Shown in pieces: positions 44,082-53,262 of a stretch of 64,000 nt of DNA; within the stretch, counting starts at the first letter, position 1, and each line of letters opens with the position of its first letter. A program made the translations under genes and the position numbers. This DNA is from Eubacteriales bacterium (lineage in GTDB: Bacteria; Bacillota; Clostridia; Oscillospirales; Butyricicoccaceae): the NCBI GenBank assembly GCA_030524205.1, contig JAUNGZ010000011.1, positions 1 through 64,000 on the forward strand, read 5' to 3'. The notes under the pieces are model-generated. The model was not told where the DNA came from, did no database searches, and saw only the letters and a list, made by a program, of their open reading frames with translations.

Positions 44082-45254
44082 ATGGGTTATATGATGTACG
44101 CGCCGACCCGCGTGCTGTTCGGCGCGGGGCAGCTTTCGCACCTGCACGAGCAGGCGATGCCCGGCAAAAAAGCAATGCTGGTGATTTCGGCGGGAAAATC
44201 CGTCCGGGAAAACGGCGCTCTGGCGCGCACCGAGGAACAGCTCCGCATGGCCGGGGTGGAGGTGGAGGTATTCAGCGGCGTGCGGGCCAATCCGCTGAAA
44301 TCGACCGTTATGGACGGCGCGGCCTTCGCCCGCGCCCGCGGCTGCGATTTTGTCGTCGCGCTGGGCGGCGGCAGCGTGATGGACGCGGCCAAGATCATGG
44401 CGATGATGGCGGTCAACGAGGGCGATCTGTGGGACTACGTCAGCGGCGGCACGGGCAAGGGGCGGCCCTTGACGAAAACGCCTCTGCCGGTAATCTGCAT
44501 TACCACCACCGCGGGCACCGGCTCCGAGGTGGATCAATGGGGCGTGGTCAACAACGAGGATACGCGCGAGAAGATCGGCTGCGGCGGGTACGACAGCCTG
44601 TTCCCCGTGCTGGCGGTCGTCGATCCGGAGCTGATGGCCAGCGTGCCGCCCGCGTTCACGGCCTATCAGGGGTTTGACGCGCTGTTCCACTCCACCGAGG
44701 TCTATATCGGCAAAATGGCAAACCTGATGAGCGATATGGCCGCGCTCACCGCCATTGAAAACGTGGGCGCGTACCTGCCCCGCGCCGTCCGCGACGGCGG
44801 CGACGCGGAGGCGCGGGAGCGCGTGGCGTTTGCCAACACCATGTCCGGCTACTCCATGGTCACCGGCTGCTGCACCAGCGAGCACTCCTTAGAGCACGCG
44901 ATGAGCGCATATCATCCCAACCTGCCGCATGGCGCGGGGCTGATCATGCTTTCCAAGGCGTACTACCAGCATTTTGTCGATCAGGGCTGCTGCCCGGAGC
45001 GGTTTGTCCGCATGGCGCGGGCGCTGGGCATGGCGGACGCGAAAGCGCCGCAGGACTTCGTCACCGCGCTGGAGCGGTTACAGCGGGACTGCGGTGTGGA
45101 CGGGCTGAAAATGTCCGATTACGGCTTTACGCCGGACGAACTGGACGGCATTGCCCGCAACGCCCGCGAGACCATGGGCGGCTTGTTCGCCGCCGATCCC
45201 TGCGCGCTGACCCACGCCGACTGCGTCGACATCCTGCAAAAGTCCTTCCGGTGA
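44082..45254 (+). CDS. Iron-containing alcohol dehydrogenase
   Basis: This 390-residue protein begins MGYMMYAPTRVLFGAGQLSH and has the NAD-binding GGGSVMDAAKIMA near residue 100 and the metal-site histidines in MSAYHPNLPHGAGLIML. It belongs to group III iron-dependent dehydrogenases (BDH/YqhD-like), which reduce aldehydes or oxidise alcohols. AGGAGG is 8 nt before the ATG at 44082. It heads an operon with a cupin and a CMD-family protein, the gene grouping seen in AdhR regulons. Confidence 0.93.
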   Translation: MGYMMYAPTRVLFGAGQLSHLHEQAMPGKKAMLVISAGKSVRENGALARTEEQLRMAGVEVEVFSGVRANPLKSTVMDGAAFARARGCDFVVALGGGSVMDAAKIMAMMAVNEGDLWDYVSGGTGKGRPLTKTPLPVICITTTAGTGSEVDQWGVVNNEDTREKIGCGGYDSLFPVLAVVDPELMASVPPAFTAYQGFDALFHSTEVYIGKMANLMSDMAALTAIENVGAYLPRAVRDGGDAEARERVAFANTMSGYSMVTGCCTSEHSLEHAMSAYHPNLPHGAGLIMLSKAYYQHFVDQGCCPERFVRMARALGMADAKAPQDFVTALERLQRDCGVDGLKMSDYGFTPDELDGIARNARETMGGLFAADPCALTHADCVDILQKSFR

Positions 45255-45312
45255 GCGCGGCGGGATAAAAAAGCGATAATTTATAGATAAATACAGAAAA
45301 GAGGGCGTTTCT

Positions 45313-45720
45313 ATGGCGGAATTTCACGATCTTTTCCCGCGCGGCGGAGAAAACAGCGCGTTCGCGCAGTATTTTATCGGGCGAAGCTATCTGAATATGC
45401 TGACCACGGGCGGCGTTGCCGTCGCCAACGTGACCTTTGAGCCGGGCTGCCGCAACAACTGGCACATCCATCATGCAAAGCAGGGCGGCGGCCAGCTGCT
45501 GCTGTGCACGGCGGGCCGGGGCTGGTATCAGGAATGGGGAAAAGCGGCGCGCGAGCTGCGCCCCGGCGACGTGGTGGAGATCCTGCCGGAGGTCAAGCAC
45601 TGGCACGGCGCGGCGAAGGACGGCTGGTTTTCGCACCTCGCCATAGAGGTGCCGGGAGAAGGGACTGCCAACGAGTGGCTGGAACCGGTAGACGACGCGC
45701 AGTACGATGCGTTAGCATAA
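45313..45720 (+). CDS. Cupin-domain protein
   Basis: This 135-residue single-cupin protein has the metal-binding motif CRNNWHIHHAKQGGGQ (His-x-His-His ... ) and the second cupin motif PGDVVEILPEVKHWHG. It resembles the small cupins that sit next to carboxymuconolactone decarboxylase-like proteins. The exact reaction is unknown. Confidence 0.85.
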   Translation: MAEFHDLFPRGGENSAFAQYFIGRSYLNMLTTGGVAVANVTFEPGCRNNWHIHHAKQGGGQLLLCTAGRGWYQEWGKAARELRPGDVVEILPEVKHWHGAAKDGWFSHLAIEVPGEGTANEWLEPVDDAQYDALA

Positions 45721-45733
45721 GGGAGGCGGTAAA

Positions 45734-46057
45734 GTGAGCGGTAAAATAACAGCCGGGCAGGACGAGCTTGGCGCGTTCGCGCCCCAGTTCGCGGCGCTGA
45801 ACGACGAGGTGCTGTTTGGGCAGGTATGGTCGCGCGAGGAGCAGCTTTCCCCCAGAGACCGCAGCCTTGTCACAGTGTCCGCGCTGATGGCAGGCGGCGT
45901 GCTGGACGGCTCGCTGCGATTTCATATCCAAAAGGCAAAGGAAAACGGCGTAACCGGACAGGAAATGGCCGAGGCCCTGACCCAGCTTGCGTTTTACGCG
46001 GGCTGGCCCAAGGCGTGGGCGGCGTTCCGCATGGCCAAGGAGGTTTATTCCGGCTGA
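45734..46057 (+). CDS. Carboxymuconolactone decarboxylase (CMD) family protein
   Basis: This 107-residue protein starts at a GTG (45734) and reads SPRDRSLVTVSALMAGGVLD with a later EALTQLAFYAGWPKAWAAFR, the CMD-family helical signature. It lacks the Cys-x-x-Cys of AhpD peroxidases, so a decarboxylase or non-redox role is more likely. It follows the cupin by 13 bp. Confidence 0.88.
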   Translation: MSGKITAGQDELGAFAPQFAALNDEVLFGQVWSREEQLSPRDRSLVTVSALMAGGVLDGSLRFHIQKAKENGVTGQEMAEALTQLAFYAGWPKAWAAFRMAKEVYSG

Positions 46058-46196
46058 GCCTCGTTTATGAGGCGAAGCAGGTGCGGCGTCAACGCAATAC
46101 GGATAATTCATATTGCCGCGCGGCGCCGAAAGCGTCTTGCGGCGGGAAACAACATTGCCGTACGGCGGAAAGCGTGCGGAATGCTCAAAGGAAAAG

Positions 46197-46228
46197 AAGA
46201 AGGCTGCCTGCGGGCAGCCTTCTTTTTT
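46197..46228 (+). terminator. Terminator of the adh-cupin-CMD operon
   Basis: AAGAAGGCTGCC (46197-46208) pairs with GGCAGCCTTCTT (46213-46224), followed by TTTTT. It also separates the convergent AraC gene. Confidence 0.9.
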
Positions 46229-46302
46229 ATTGATTTGCTGGGGGTGAAAACGCCATTTCTGCCGCAAAATAGAGGCTTTATTGGGAGGGGCGTGTGAAAA
46301 AG

Positions 46303-47157
46303 TCACGATTCAGCCAGCTCGGGGACCTTTTCGCTGCGGTATTTGCGGTATTCGCTCGGGCTCATGCCGACGTATTTGACAAACAGCTTGCTGAAATGGC
46401 TGGTGTCGGCAAAGCCGGTTCGGGCCGCCACAGCGGTGATGCTGGCGCGCGTGCTCATCAGCAGCGACTGCGCCTCGCCGATGCGCCGCCGGATGACATA
46501 CTGCATGAGCGGATATTCGAAATGCTTTTTGAACAGATGGGACAGGTGGTAGGGGCTGATGTAAAACAGCGTGCTGAGCTGCGCGAGCGAGAGGTCGTCT
46601 GCATAGTGCTCGTCGATATAGGCCTTGATCTGCCGGACGAGCGGCTCGTCCCGCTGCGGCAGACGGCGCGGCCAGAGCGTGATCATCTGCGTGACCTGCT
46701 CGAGCAGGCAGATGGTCAGATGGTCGGTCAAGAGCCGGTCAGACTCGCTGTAACACGCGTTTTTCACATGGCTGCGGATCAGCGCGGTCAGCGCGCAGAG
46801 CTCCTGAAACTGCGCCGGATGGTGGAACAGCGAGGGCGAATGCGGCGCGATCAGGCAGTTCGGCGGCAGGCCGGGCAGCTGCAAGTCTGTCAGGCCGATG
46901 CACGAGGTGATGTATGGCTCCTCCTCGGAGGGGATCTGGTCGTGGATGCTGCCGGCGTTGCAGATGATGATATCGCCGCTCTCGATCAGATAGCGCTCGT
47001 CCTCAACGCAGTACACGCCATGGCCCTTCTGGATCAACAGGATTTCCAGGATGCGGTTGTGCTTATGCATGCAGTGGATATGGTGTGCGGCGGTCGTATC
47101 GTCGATATACAGCAATTGGGGAGGCGCGATGCCGTCGCGCCAGCTAAGGGACGCCAT
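46303..47157 (-). CDS. AraC-family regulator (likely of the inositol operon)
   Basis: This 284-residue protein has an N-terminal cupin-like sensor domain (HHIHCMHKHNRILEILLIQK, ESGDIIICNAGSIHDQIPSE) and C-terminal AraC helix-turn-helix motifs LSLAQLSTLFYISPYHLSHL and ASITAVAARTGFADTSHFSK. It is divergent from the iol operon across a 362-bp region that carries one of the two GATTTTCCTTTCGGA promoters. Control of that operon is inference from position. Confidence 0.85.
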   Translation of the reverse strand: MASLSWRDGIAPPQLLYIDDTTAAHHIHCMHKHNRILEILLIQKGHGVYCVEDERYLIESGDIIICNAGSIHDQIPSEEEPYITSCIGLTDLQLPGLPPNCLIAPHSPSLFHHPAQFQELCALTALIRSHVKNACYSESDRLLTDHLTICLLEQVTQMITLWPRRLPQRDEPLVRQIKAYIDEHYADDLSLAQLSTLFYISPYHLSHLFKKHFEYPLMQYVIRRRIGEAQSLLMSTRASITAVAARTGFADTSHFSKLFVKYVGMSPSEYRKYRSEKVPELAES

Positions 47158-47377
47158 AATAACACCTCCTGTTCGGTTAGTTATCAGTATATGCCGAAAT
47201 CAGCCATTGTCAAGACGAAAACGCAGAAATGCTCAATAAAAATCAACAAACGGCAAAATGGAGGGCGAAAATAAAAAGAGCGCTCGGAATAACGGAAGCG
47301 CCTGCGCAGATGAGTGGAACACAGCGCAATAAAATACAAACTGAGGCGCAAAGCCACTGAAATTCATGAAAAATAGA
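47158..47377. other. Upstream part of the araC-iol divergent region
   Basis: A gene-free 220-bp stretch. It holds the YCAACAA-type box AATAAAAATCAACAAA at 47235-47250 and several G/C-rich repeated words (GCGC near 47283, 47312 and 47333) but no clear dyad. Confidence 0.4.
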
Positions 47378-47418
47378 GCAGGATTTTCCTTTCGGATTCC
47401 ATGGACAGTCGATATAAT
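47378..47418 (+). promoter_or_regulatory. iol operon promoter with GATTTTCCTTTCGGA block
   Basis: GCAGGATTTTCCTTTCGGA (47378-47396) ends in a TTCGGA (-35, 47391-47396); 16 bp later comes TATAAT (47413-47418). Nearly the same block and spacing occur at 55374-55414. Confidence 0.75.
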
Positions 47419-47519
47419 TTGAACCATAGAAAGCGAGAAAGCAAAGAACGGCAGACAAACAACAAAACTAATCAATCTGGCGAGATGGACGCTTGACCGC
47501 AAAAGAAAGGTGATGACAG

Positions 47520-48536
47520 ATGAAAAAGGTGAAGGTCGGCATCGTTGGGCTGGGCAGGCTGGGTATGCGCCATGCTTCCAATCTGATGTTCCGCATTCCG
47601 AACGCCGAATTGGTGGCGGCGTGCAGCGTCAAGCAGGACGAGGTGGACTATGTCCGGGAAAGCTGGGGCGTAGCCGCCGGATATACCGATTTCGACGAAT
47701 TTCTGAAGAATGAGGACATGGAGGCGGTCGTGATCGTATCGCCGTCGGGCCAGCACTGCGAGCAGATCGGCAAGGCCATGGCCCGCGGGCTGCACGTTTT
47801 CTCGGAAAAGCCGCTCGGCGTCGACGTCGCGCAATGCAGGCAGGCGGAGCGGGCGGTCGAGGCGCACCCGGAGCTGGTGTTCCAGCTCGGCTTCATGAGA
47901 CGGTTCGACCCGTCCTATGCCGCGGCCAAGCAGATGATCCGCGAGGGCAGGATCGGAAAGCCGTTTCTGGTCAAATGCACAAGTCTGGACCCGGATTCGC
48001 GCATCGACAGCTTTCTGCCCTTTGCGCCGACCAGCGGCGGCATTTTCCGCGACCTGACCGTGCACGATATCGACCTCGCGCGCTGGCTGCTCGAAAGCGA
48101 CGTGACGCGCATCACCGCGGCGGGCGGCTGCTATAAATACGACGAGCTTGCAAAATGCGACGACGTGGACAACGCGGTCGCGCTGATGGAATTCAAAAAC
48201 GGCACGGTGGCGCTGTTTGATTCGGGCCGTATCGCGCCGCATGGCTCGCATGTGGAAACCGAGATCCAAGGCACGGAGGGGATGCTGCGCATCGCGGTCG
48301 TGCCCGAGAAAAACCGCGTGCTGATCTATGACCAGACGGGAGCCGTGCAGCAGTGCGCCGAGGACTTTCTGGAGCGCTGGGCCGAGGCGTTCCAGCTCGA
48401 AATGCAGGAGTTTATCGACTGCATCAGCGAGGGACGGCGGCCCGAGGTCACGGTATACGACGGCACCAAATGCACCGAGATCACCTATGCGGCGACCGAG
48501 GCGCTGCACACGCACAAGACGGTCGAACTGGACTAA
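47520..48536 (+). CDS. iolG: Inositol 2-dehydrogenase (Gfo/Idh/MocA family)
   Basis: This 338-residue protein has the N-terminal Rossmann motif VGIVGLGRLGMRHASNL, the EKP motif in FSEKPLGVDV that carries the catalytic lysine, and FRDLTVHDIDLARWLL with Asp and His that complete the active site of inositol dehydrogenases. It oxidises myo-inositol (or scyllo-inositol) to the inosose with NAD. As first gene of a run containing iolC, aldolase, iolD, iolE and iolB, it most likely encodes IolG. Confidence 0.9.
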   Translation: MKKVKVGIVGLGRLGMRHASNLMFRIPNAELVAACSVKQDEVDYVRESWGVAAGYTDFDEFLKNEDMEAVVIVSPSGQHCEQIGKAMARGLHVFSEKPLGVDVAQCRQAERAVEAHPELVFQLGFMRRFDPSYAAAKQMIREGRIGKPFLVKCTSLDPDSRIDSFLPFAPTSGGIFRDLTVHDIDLARWLLESDVTRITAAGGCYKYDELAKCDDVDNAVALMEFKNGTVALFDSGRIAPHGSHVETEIQGTEGMLRIAVVPEKNRVLIYDQTGAVQQCAEDFLERWAEAFQLEMQEFIDCISEGRRPEVTVYDGTKCTEITYAATEALHTHKTVELD

Positions 48537-48548
48537 AAGGAGCGGAGC

Positions 48549-49547
48549 ATGAAACTGGAATTTGCGGAAAACCGGCCGTTTGACGTGATTGCGCTCGGCC
48601 GGGTCGGCGTGGACATGTACGCCAACGATCTCAACTGCCCGATGGAGGAGATCAAAAGCTTTTCGAAATACATCGGCGGCTCGCCCGCCAACATCGCGAT
48701 GGGTACCGCCAAGCTCGGGCTCAAAACCGGGTTTATCGGCAAAATCGCGCCCGACAGCTTCGGACGCTACATCATCCAGCATTTTCAGCAGCAGGACATC
48801 GATACCCGCGGCATCGTCTACGATAAGACGGGCGCCAACACACAGATCGCGGTGTCGGAGATCCTGAGCCCGGAGAAAAGCAATGTGATTTTTTACCGCG
48901 ACAATGTGGCCGACCTCAATCTGGAGCCGTGCGATATCAGCGAGGGATATGTCGCCTCGGCCAAGATCCTGATGCTCTCGGGCACCGCGCTTTCGGGCAG
49001 CCCGTCGCGCGAGGCGGTCTTTGTCGCAATCGAGTACGCGCTCAAGCATGATGTGCGCATCATGATGGATATTGACTACCGCCCGTTCACCTGGAAGAGC
49101 AAGGAGGAGATGGCGGTCTATTACAACCTTGCCTGCGAAAAATGCGATATCATCCTCGGCACGCGCGAGGAGTTCGATGTGATCGAGGGCATCGTTTCTC
49201 CCGGCAACAAGGATGACCAAAAGAGCGCCGACCGCCTGTTTGGCAAAGCCGCCAAGGTGATCGTGGTCAAGCACGGCAAGGAGGGCTCGTACGGCTTTTC
49301 GGCGGACGGCGGGCGCTATGAGGGCGTGATCTACCCGGCCAAGGTGGTCAACACGTTCGGCGCGGGCGATTCGTACGCGGCTTCGTTCATCAGCGGCCTG
49401 CTCGACGGCTGCCGCGTTGACGAGTGCATGAAGCGCGGCGCGGCGGCGTCCTCGATCGTCATTTCCAAAAACGACTGTTCGGACGCGATGCCGACCCGCG
49501 CGGAGCGCGACGATTATATGGCCACCCATGAGGCGGTGCGCGGATAA
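48549..49547 (+). CDS. iolC: 5-dehydro-2-deoxygluconokinase
   Basis: This 332-residue protein has the PfkB family N-terminal motif YIGGSPANIAMGTAKLGLKT and the C-terminal ATP/catalytic motif VNTFGAGDSYAASFISGLLD with the catalytic aspartate. It phosphorylates 5-dehydro-2-deoxygluconate. It starts 12 bp after iolG. Confidence 0.92.
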   Translation: MKLEFAENRPFDVIALGRVGVDMYANDLNCPMEEIKSFSKYIGGSPANIAMGTAKLGLKTGFIGKIAPDSFGRYIIQHFQQQDIDTRGIVYDKTGANTQIAVSEILSPEKSNVIFYRDNVADLNLEPCDISEGYVASAKILMLSGTALSGSPSREAVFVAIEYALKHDVRIMMDIDYRPFTWKSKEEMAVYYNLACEKCDIILGTREEFDVIEGIVSPGNKDDQKSADRLFGKAAKVIVVKHGKEGSYGFSADGGRYEGVIYPAKVVNTFGAGDSYAASFISGLLDGCRVDECMKRGAAASSIVISKNDCSDAMPTRAERDDYMATHEAVRG

Positions 49548-49561
49548 AAGGAGGAAAAACT

Positions 49562-50437
49562 ATGCTTACGTTACCCAAAAACAAATTCCAGCCGTTTTTC
49601 ACCGACCTGATGGTCAAGGCGGTGCATGAAAACCATGTGTTCGCAGGCTTCAACGTCTTTTCGCTTGACGATGCGTATGAGATCGTCAAGGCCGCGGAGC
49701 AGATCGGCGCGCCCGTGATGCTGATGGTCAATAAGCTGGCGGTCGGCCTGTATCCGATCGAGATCTGGGCGGATACGCTCAACATGCTGACCCGCCACGC
49801 GTCGGTGCCCGTATGCGCGCATCTGGACCACACGACCGATATCGGCGTGATCGAGCGGGCGTGCAAGGCCGGGTTTGACTCTGTCATGTTCGACGGCTCG
49901 CAGCTGCCGCTCGAGGAAAACATTGCGCAGACCAGACAGGTGGTCGCGCTGGCGCATGGGCTGGGCGTTGCGGTCGAGGCCGAGATCGGCGCGGTCGGCT
50001 ATTCGGACGGCGCGGGCGGCAAGGACTACAAGGCCGCGATGACCGATCCCAAGGAGGCCGGCCGGTTCGCGCGCGAGACCGGCGTAGACTGGATGGCGGT
50101 TTCGGTCGGCAATGTGCACCGCATGGAAACGCAGGACGCGGTGATCGATTTCGACCTGCTTTGCCGGATCGAAAGGGAGACCGACGTGCCGCTCGTGCTG
50201 CACGGCTCGACCGGCATCAAGGACGCGGATATGGAAAAGCTGCTGCCGACGCACGTCTGCAAGGTCAACATCGGCACGGCGCTGCGCATGGCGTTCGGCA
50301 ACACGCTGCGCGGCGAGTTTGAGAAGAACCCCAAGGCGTTCGACCGCACCGAGCTGTTTGCCAAGCCGCTGCAGATGGTGCGCGAGGAGGCCGAAAAGAA
50401 GATGACCATGCTGGGCTGCAAGGGCCTGATCGGGTGA
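49562..50437 (+). CDS. iolJ: Class II aldolase of the fructose-bisphosphate type (IolJ-like)
   Basis: This 291-residue protein reads VCAHLDHTTDIGVIERACKA with the zinc-binding His and the catalytic Asp, plus a GAVGYSDGAGGKDYKAAMTD loop region and VNIGTALRMAFG near the C-terminus. It matches class II ketose-bisphosphate aldolases. In inositol operons this enzyme splits 2-deoxy-5-keto-gluconate 6-phosphate into DHAP and malonic semialdehyde. Position between iolC and iolD supports that role. Confidence 0.9.
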   Translation: MLTLPKNKFQPFFTDLMVKAVHENHVFAGFNVFSLDDAYEIVKAAEQIGAPVMLMVNKLAVGLYPIEIWADTLNMLTRHASVPVCAHLDHTTDIGVIERACKAGFDSVMFDGSQLPLEENIAQTRQVVALAHGLGVAVEAEIGAVGYSDGAGGKDYKAAMTDPKEAGRFARETGVDWMAVSVGNVHRMETQDAVIDFDLLCRIERETDVPLVLHGSTGIKDADMEKLLPTHVCKVNIGTALRMAFGNTLRGEFEKNPKAFDRTELFAKPLQMVREEAEKKMTMLGCKGLIG

Positions 50438-50453
50438 AAGGACGGGATTTTTG

Positions 50454-52316
50454 ATGAAAACAATCCGGCTGACCGTTGGCCAGGCGCTGGTTCGCTTTCT
50501 CGACCAGCAATACATTGAGCGCGACGGACGGGAAAACAAGTTTGTCACCGGTGTGATCGGCATTTTCGGGCACGGCAACGTGCTCGGCCTTGGCGAAGCG
50601 CTCGCAAACTATGACAACCCCGATTTCGCGTTTATCGGCGGCAAGAACGAGCAGGACATGTCGCACATCGCGACCGGCTACGCCAAGCAGATGGGCCGCA
50701 TGAAGATTTACGCCTGCACCTCGTCCATCGGCCCGGGCGCGGCCAACATGGTGACCGCGGCGGCGACCGCGACGGTCAACCGCATCCCCGCGCTGTATCT
50801 GCCGAGCGACGTGTACGCGACCCGCCAGCCCGATCCGGTGCTGCAGCAGGTCGAAACCGCGGGCAACTATTCGGTCACGACCAACGACGCGTTCAAGGCG
50901 GTCTGCAAATACTGGGACCGCGTGGAACGCCCCGAGCAGCTTATGACCGCGTGCATCAACGCGTTCCGCGTGCTGACCGACCCGGCGGAGACCGGCGCGT
51001 GCTGCATCGCGTTGCCGCAGGACGTGCAGGGCGAGGCTTATGATTTCCCGGAATATTTCCTGCAAAAGCGCGTCTGGACGGTCGAGCGCCGCCCCGTGAC
51101 CGACGAGGTGATGGATAAGCTCATACTGCTGATCGCGTCCAAGCGCCGTCCGGTCGTCATCTGCGGCGGCGGCGTGGGCTATTCGGACGCGGCGGACGAG
51201 CTGATGCGGTTCTGCGAGGAGTTCCATGTGCCGATGGCCGAAACGGCCGCGGGCAAGGGACTTGTGCCGTGGGATAAGCCGTACAACATGGGCGGCGGCG
51301 GCACGACCGGCAACGCCGCGGCAAACCGGATGATCCAGAACGCCGATCTGGTGCTTTCGGTCGGCGCGCGCCTCAACGACTTTATCACCTGTTCCAAGGG
51401 CGGCTTCCGCGAGGACGCGGCGCTGGTTTCCATCAATCTGAACCGCTTCGATTCGTGCAAGATGGACGGCCTTTCGGTCGTCGCGGACGCGAAAAAGGCG
51501 CTGGAACAGCTTTCGGCCGCCCTGCGCCAGCTCAACTGGTGCTCGGGCTATACGGACGAATATAAACAAGAAAAGCAGCGCTGGATGGAGGAGACGGCGG
51601 CGCAAGAGGCGCTGCGCGATCCGAACGGCCTGCGCGAAACCGAGGTGCTCGCCGCGCTTAACCGCGAGATCGAGGACGACGCGGTGATCGTCGCGGCTTC
51701 GGGCAGCCTGCCGGGCGAGCTGCAGAAGGCGTGGAAGGTCAAGGGGCCGCACACCTATCATCTCGAATACGGATATTCCTGCATGGGCTATGAGATATCG
51801 GGCGCGCTGGGCGCCAAAATCGCCGAGCCGGACCGTCCGGTGTACGCCCTGCTGGGCGACGGCGTGTTCTTCATGGCGCACTCGGATCTTCACACCAGCC
51901 TGCAGGAGCACAAGAAGATCACCATTATCGTGCTGGACAACATGGGGCATCAGTGCATCCATGAGCTGCAGACCTCGAACGGGATCGATTCGTTCGGCAC
52001 GGATTTCCGCTTCCGAAATGATAAGCCAAAGGGCTGGGTGGAGGACAAGGTGCCGGTCGATTTTGCGATGATCGCGCGCGGCTACGGCGCCAAGGGCTAC
52101 ACCGCCCGCACGATGGACGAATTCCTGGATGCGCTCGAACAGGCGCGGCACGAGGACGTGACCACGCTGATCGACGTCAAGGTTGAGCCGTTCACCTGGC
52201 TGCCGCGCTATGAAAGCTGGTGGCGCGTCGGTCTGGCCGAGGTTTCGGACAAGGAAAGCGTCCGGGAGGCGCGGCGCGACATCGACGAGCACCTGAAGCG
52301 CATCCGCCAATATTGA
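50454..52316 (+). CDS. iolD: 3D-(3,5/4)-trihydroxycyclohexane-1,2-dione acylhydrolase
   Basis: This 620-residue protein is a thiamine-diphosphate enzyme: N-terminal GIFGHGNVLGLGEALANYDN, the activating Glu in IGGKNEQDMSHIATGYAK, and the C-terminal TPP motif ALLGDGVFFMAHSDLHTSLQ. Its length and N-terminal sequence are typical of IolD, which opens the inositol ring. The ATG at 50454 follows a GGACGGG-like site. Confidence 0.95.
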   Translation: MKTIRLTVGQALVRFLDQQYIERDGRENKFVTGVIGIFGHGNVLGLGEALANYDNPDFAFIGGKNEQDMSHIATGYAKQMGRMKIYACTSSIGPGAANMVTAAATATVNRIPALYLPSDVYATRQPDPVLQQVETAGNYSVTTNDAFKAVCKYWDRVERPEQLMTACINAFRVLTDPAETGACCIALPQDVQGEAYDFPEYFLQKRVWTVERRPVTDEVMDKLILLIASKRRPVVICGGGVGYSDAADELMRFCEEFHVPMAETAAGKGLVPWDKPYNMGGGGTTGNAAANRMIQNADLVLSVGARLNDFITCSKGGFREDAALVSINLNRFDSCKMDGLSVVADAKKALEQLSAALRQLNWCSGYTDEYKQEKQRWMEETAAQEALRDPNGLRETEVLAALNREIEDDAVIVAASGSLPGELQKAWKVKGPHTYHLEYGYSCMGYEISGALGAKIAEPDRPVYALLGDGVFFMAHSDLHTSLQEHKKITIIVLDNMGHQCIHELQTSNGIDSFGTDFRFRNDKPKGWVEDKVPVDFAMIARGYGAKGYTARTMDEFLDALEQARHEDVTTLIDVKVEPFTWLPRYESWWRVGLAEVSDKESVREARRDIDEHLKRIRQY

Positions 52317-52334
52317 GGAAAGGGAGATACGATT

Positions 52335-53234
52335 ATGCTGGATCCGAAAAAAGTACATATCGGCTGCTCACCGATTTCATGGATGAGCGACGACGAGCCC
52401 GAGCTTGCGGGCGATATCACCTGGCAGCAGACGGCGAGCGAAATCGCGCTCGGCGGCTATGAGGGGCTGGAGCTTGGCAGCGCCTATCCGGCCGATGCCA
52501 AGCTGCTGAAATACGAGCTTGACCTGCGCGGCCTTAAGCTGGCGAACGCCTGGTTCTCCATGCGGTTCACCCAGCGCCCGATGCAGGAGACCATCGACCG
52601 CTTCAAGCAGCACCTCGCGTTTATGTCCGCCATGGAAGCGCCGGTCATCGGCGCGGGCGAATGCGGCGTGACCATCCACCTGTCGGGCGATGTGCCGCTG
52701 TATCCCGCCCCTCCGAAGCTGACCGACGCGCAGTTTGACGCGCTGGCGGAGGGACTGAACGAATGCGGCAGGCTGGCCAAGGAAAAGGGGATCAAGTTCG
52801 GCATCCATCCGCACATGGGCACGGGCGTGCAGACCGCCGCGGATATCGCGCGCGTCATGGACAGCACCGACCCCGCGCTCGTCCACCTGATTCTGGACGC
52901 AGGCCACACCGCCGCCGCGGGCGAGGACCCGTGCGCGCTGCTGGAAAAATATATCGACCGCATCCCGCTGGTGCACGTCAAGGACGGCCGCCGCGCGGTG
53001 ATGCAACGCGTCAAGGACGAAAACATGAGCTTCCTCAAGGGCGTTACCGCCGGCATGTTCACCACGCCGGGCGATGGCGACGCGGTCGACTGGGATACGT
53101 TCTTCGGCATTCTCGACAAGCATGATTTCGAGGGCTGGATCGTTGTCGAGGCCGAGCAGGACCCGAGCAAGGCCCACCCGTTGACCTATACGATGAACGC
53201 GCGCAAATTCCTGCGCGAAAAGCTCGGTTTCTAA
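52335..53234 (+). CDS. iolE: Inosose dehydratase
   Basis: This 299-residue TIM-barrel protein has VHIGCSPISWMSDDEPELAG at the N-terminus and the metal-site segments GIHPHMGTGVQTAADIARVM and LILDAGHTAAAGEDPCALLE, as in IolE xylose-isomerase-like barrels. It dehydrates 2-keto-myo-inositol to the trihydroxycyclohexanedione. It starts 18 bp after iolD. Confidence 0.95.
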   Translation: MLDPKKVHIGCSPISWMSDDEPELAGDITWQQTASEIALGGYEGLELGSAYPADAKLLKYELDLRGLKLANAWFSMRFTQRPMQETIDRFKQHLAFMSAMEAPVIGAGECGVTIHLSGDVPLYPAPPKLTDAQFDALAEGLNECGRLAKEKGIKFGIHPHMGTGVQTAADIARVMDSTDPALVHLILDAGHTAAAGEDPCALLEKYIDRIPLVHVKDGRRAVMQRVKDENMSFLKGVTAGMFTTPGDGDAVDWDTFFGILDKHDFEGWIVVEAEQDPSKAHPLTYTMNARKFLREKLGF

Positions 53235-53262
53235 GTGAAATTTCGGAAAGAAGGCTGAAAAT

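Noticed and set aside
47472-49529. A 685-residue minus-strand frame across iolG and iolC
   Set aside because: Antisense to two genes with conserved motifs and no site or family match.
50265-52358. A 697-residue minus-strand frame opposite iolD
   Set aside because: Antisense of a TPP enzyme gene; Arg/His/Val-rich shadow composition.
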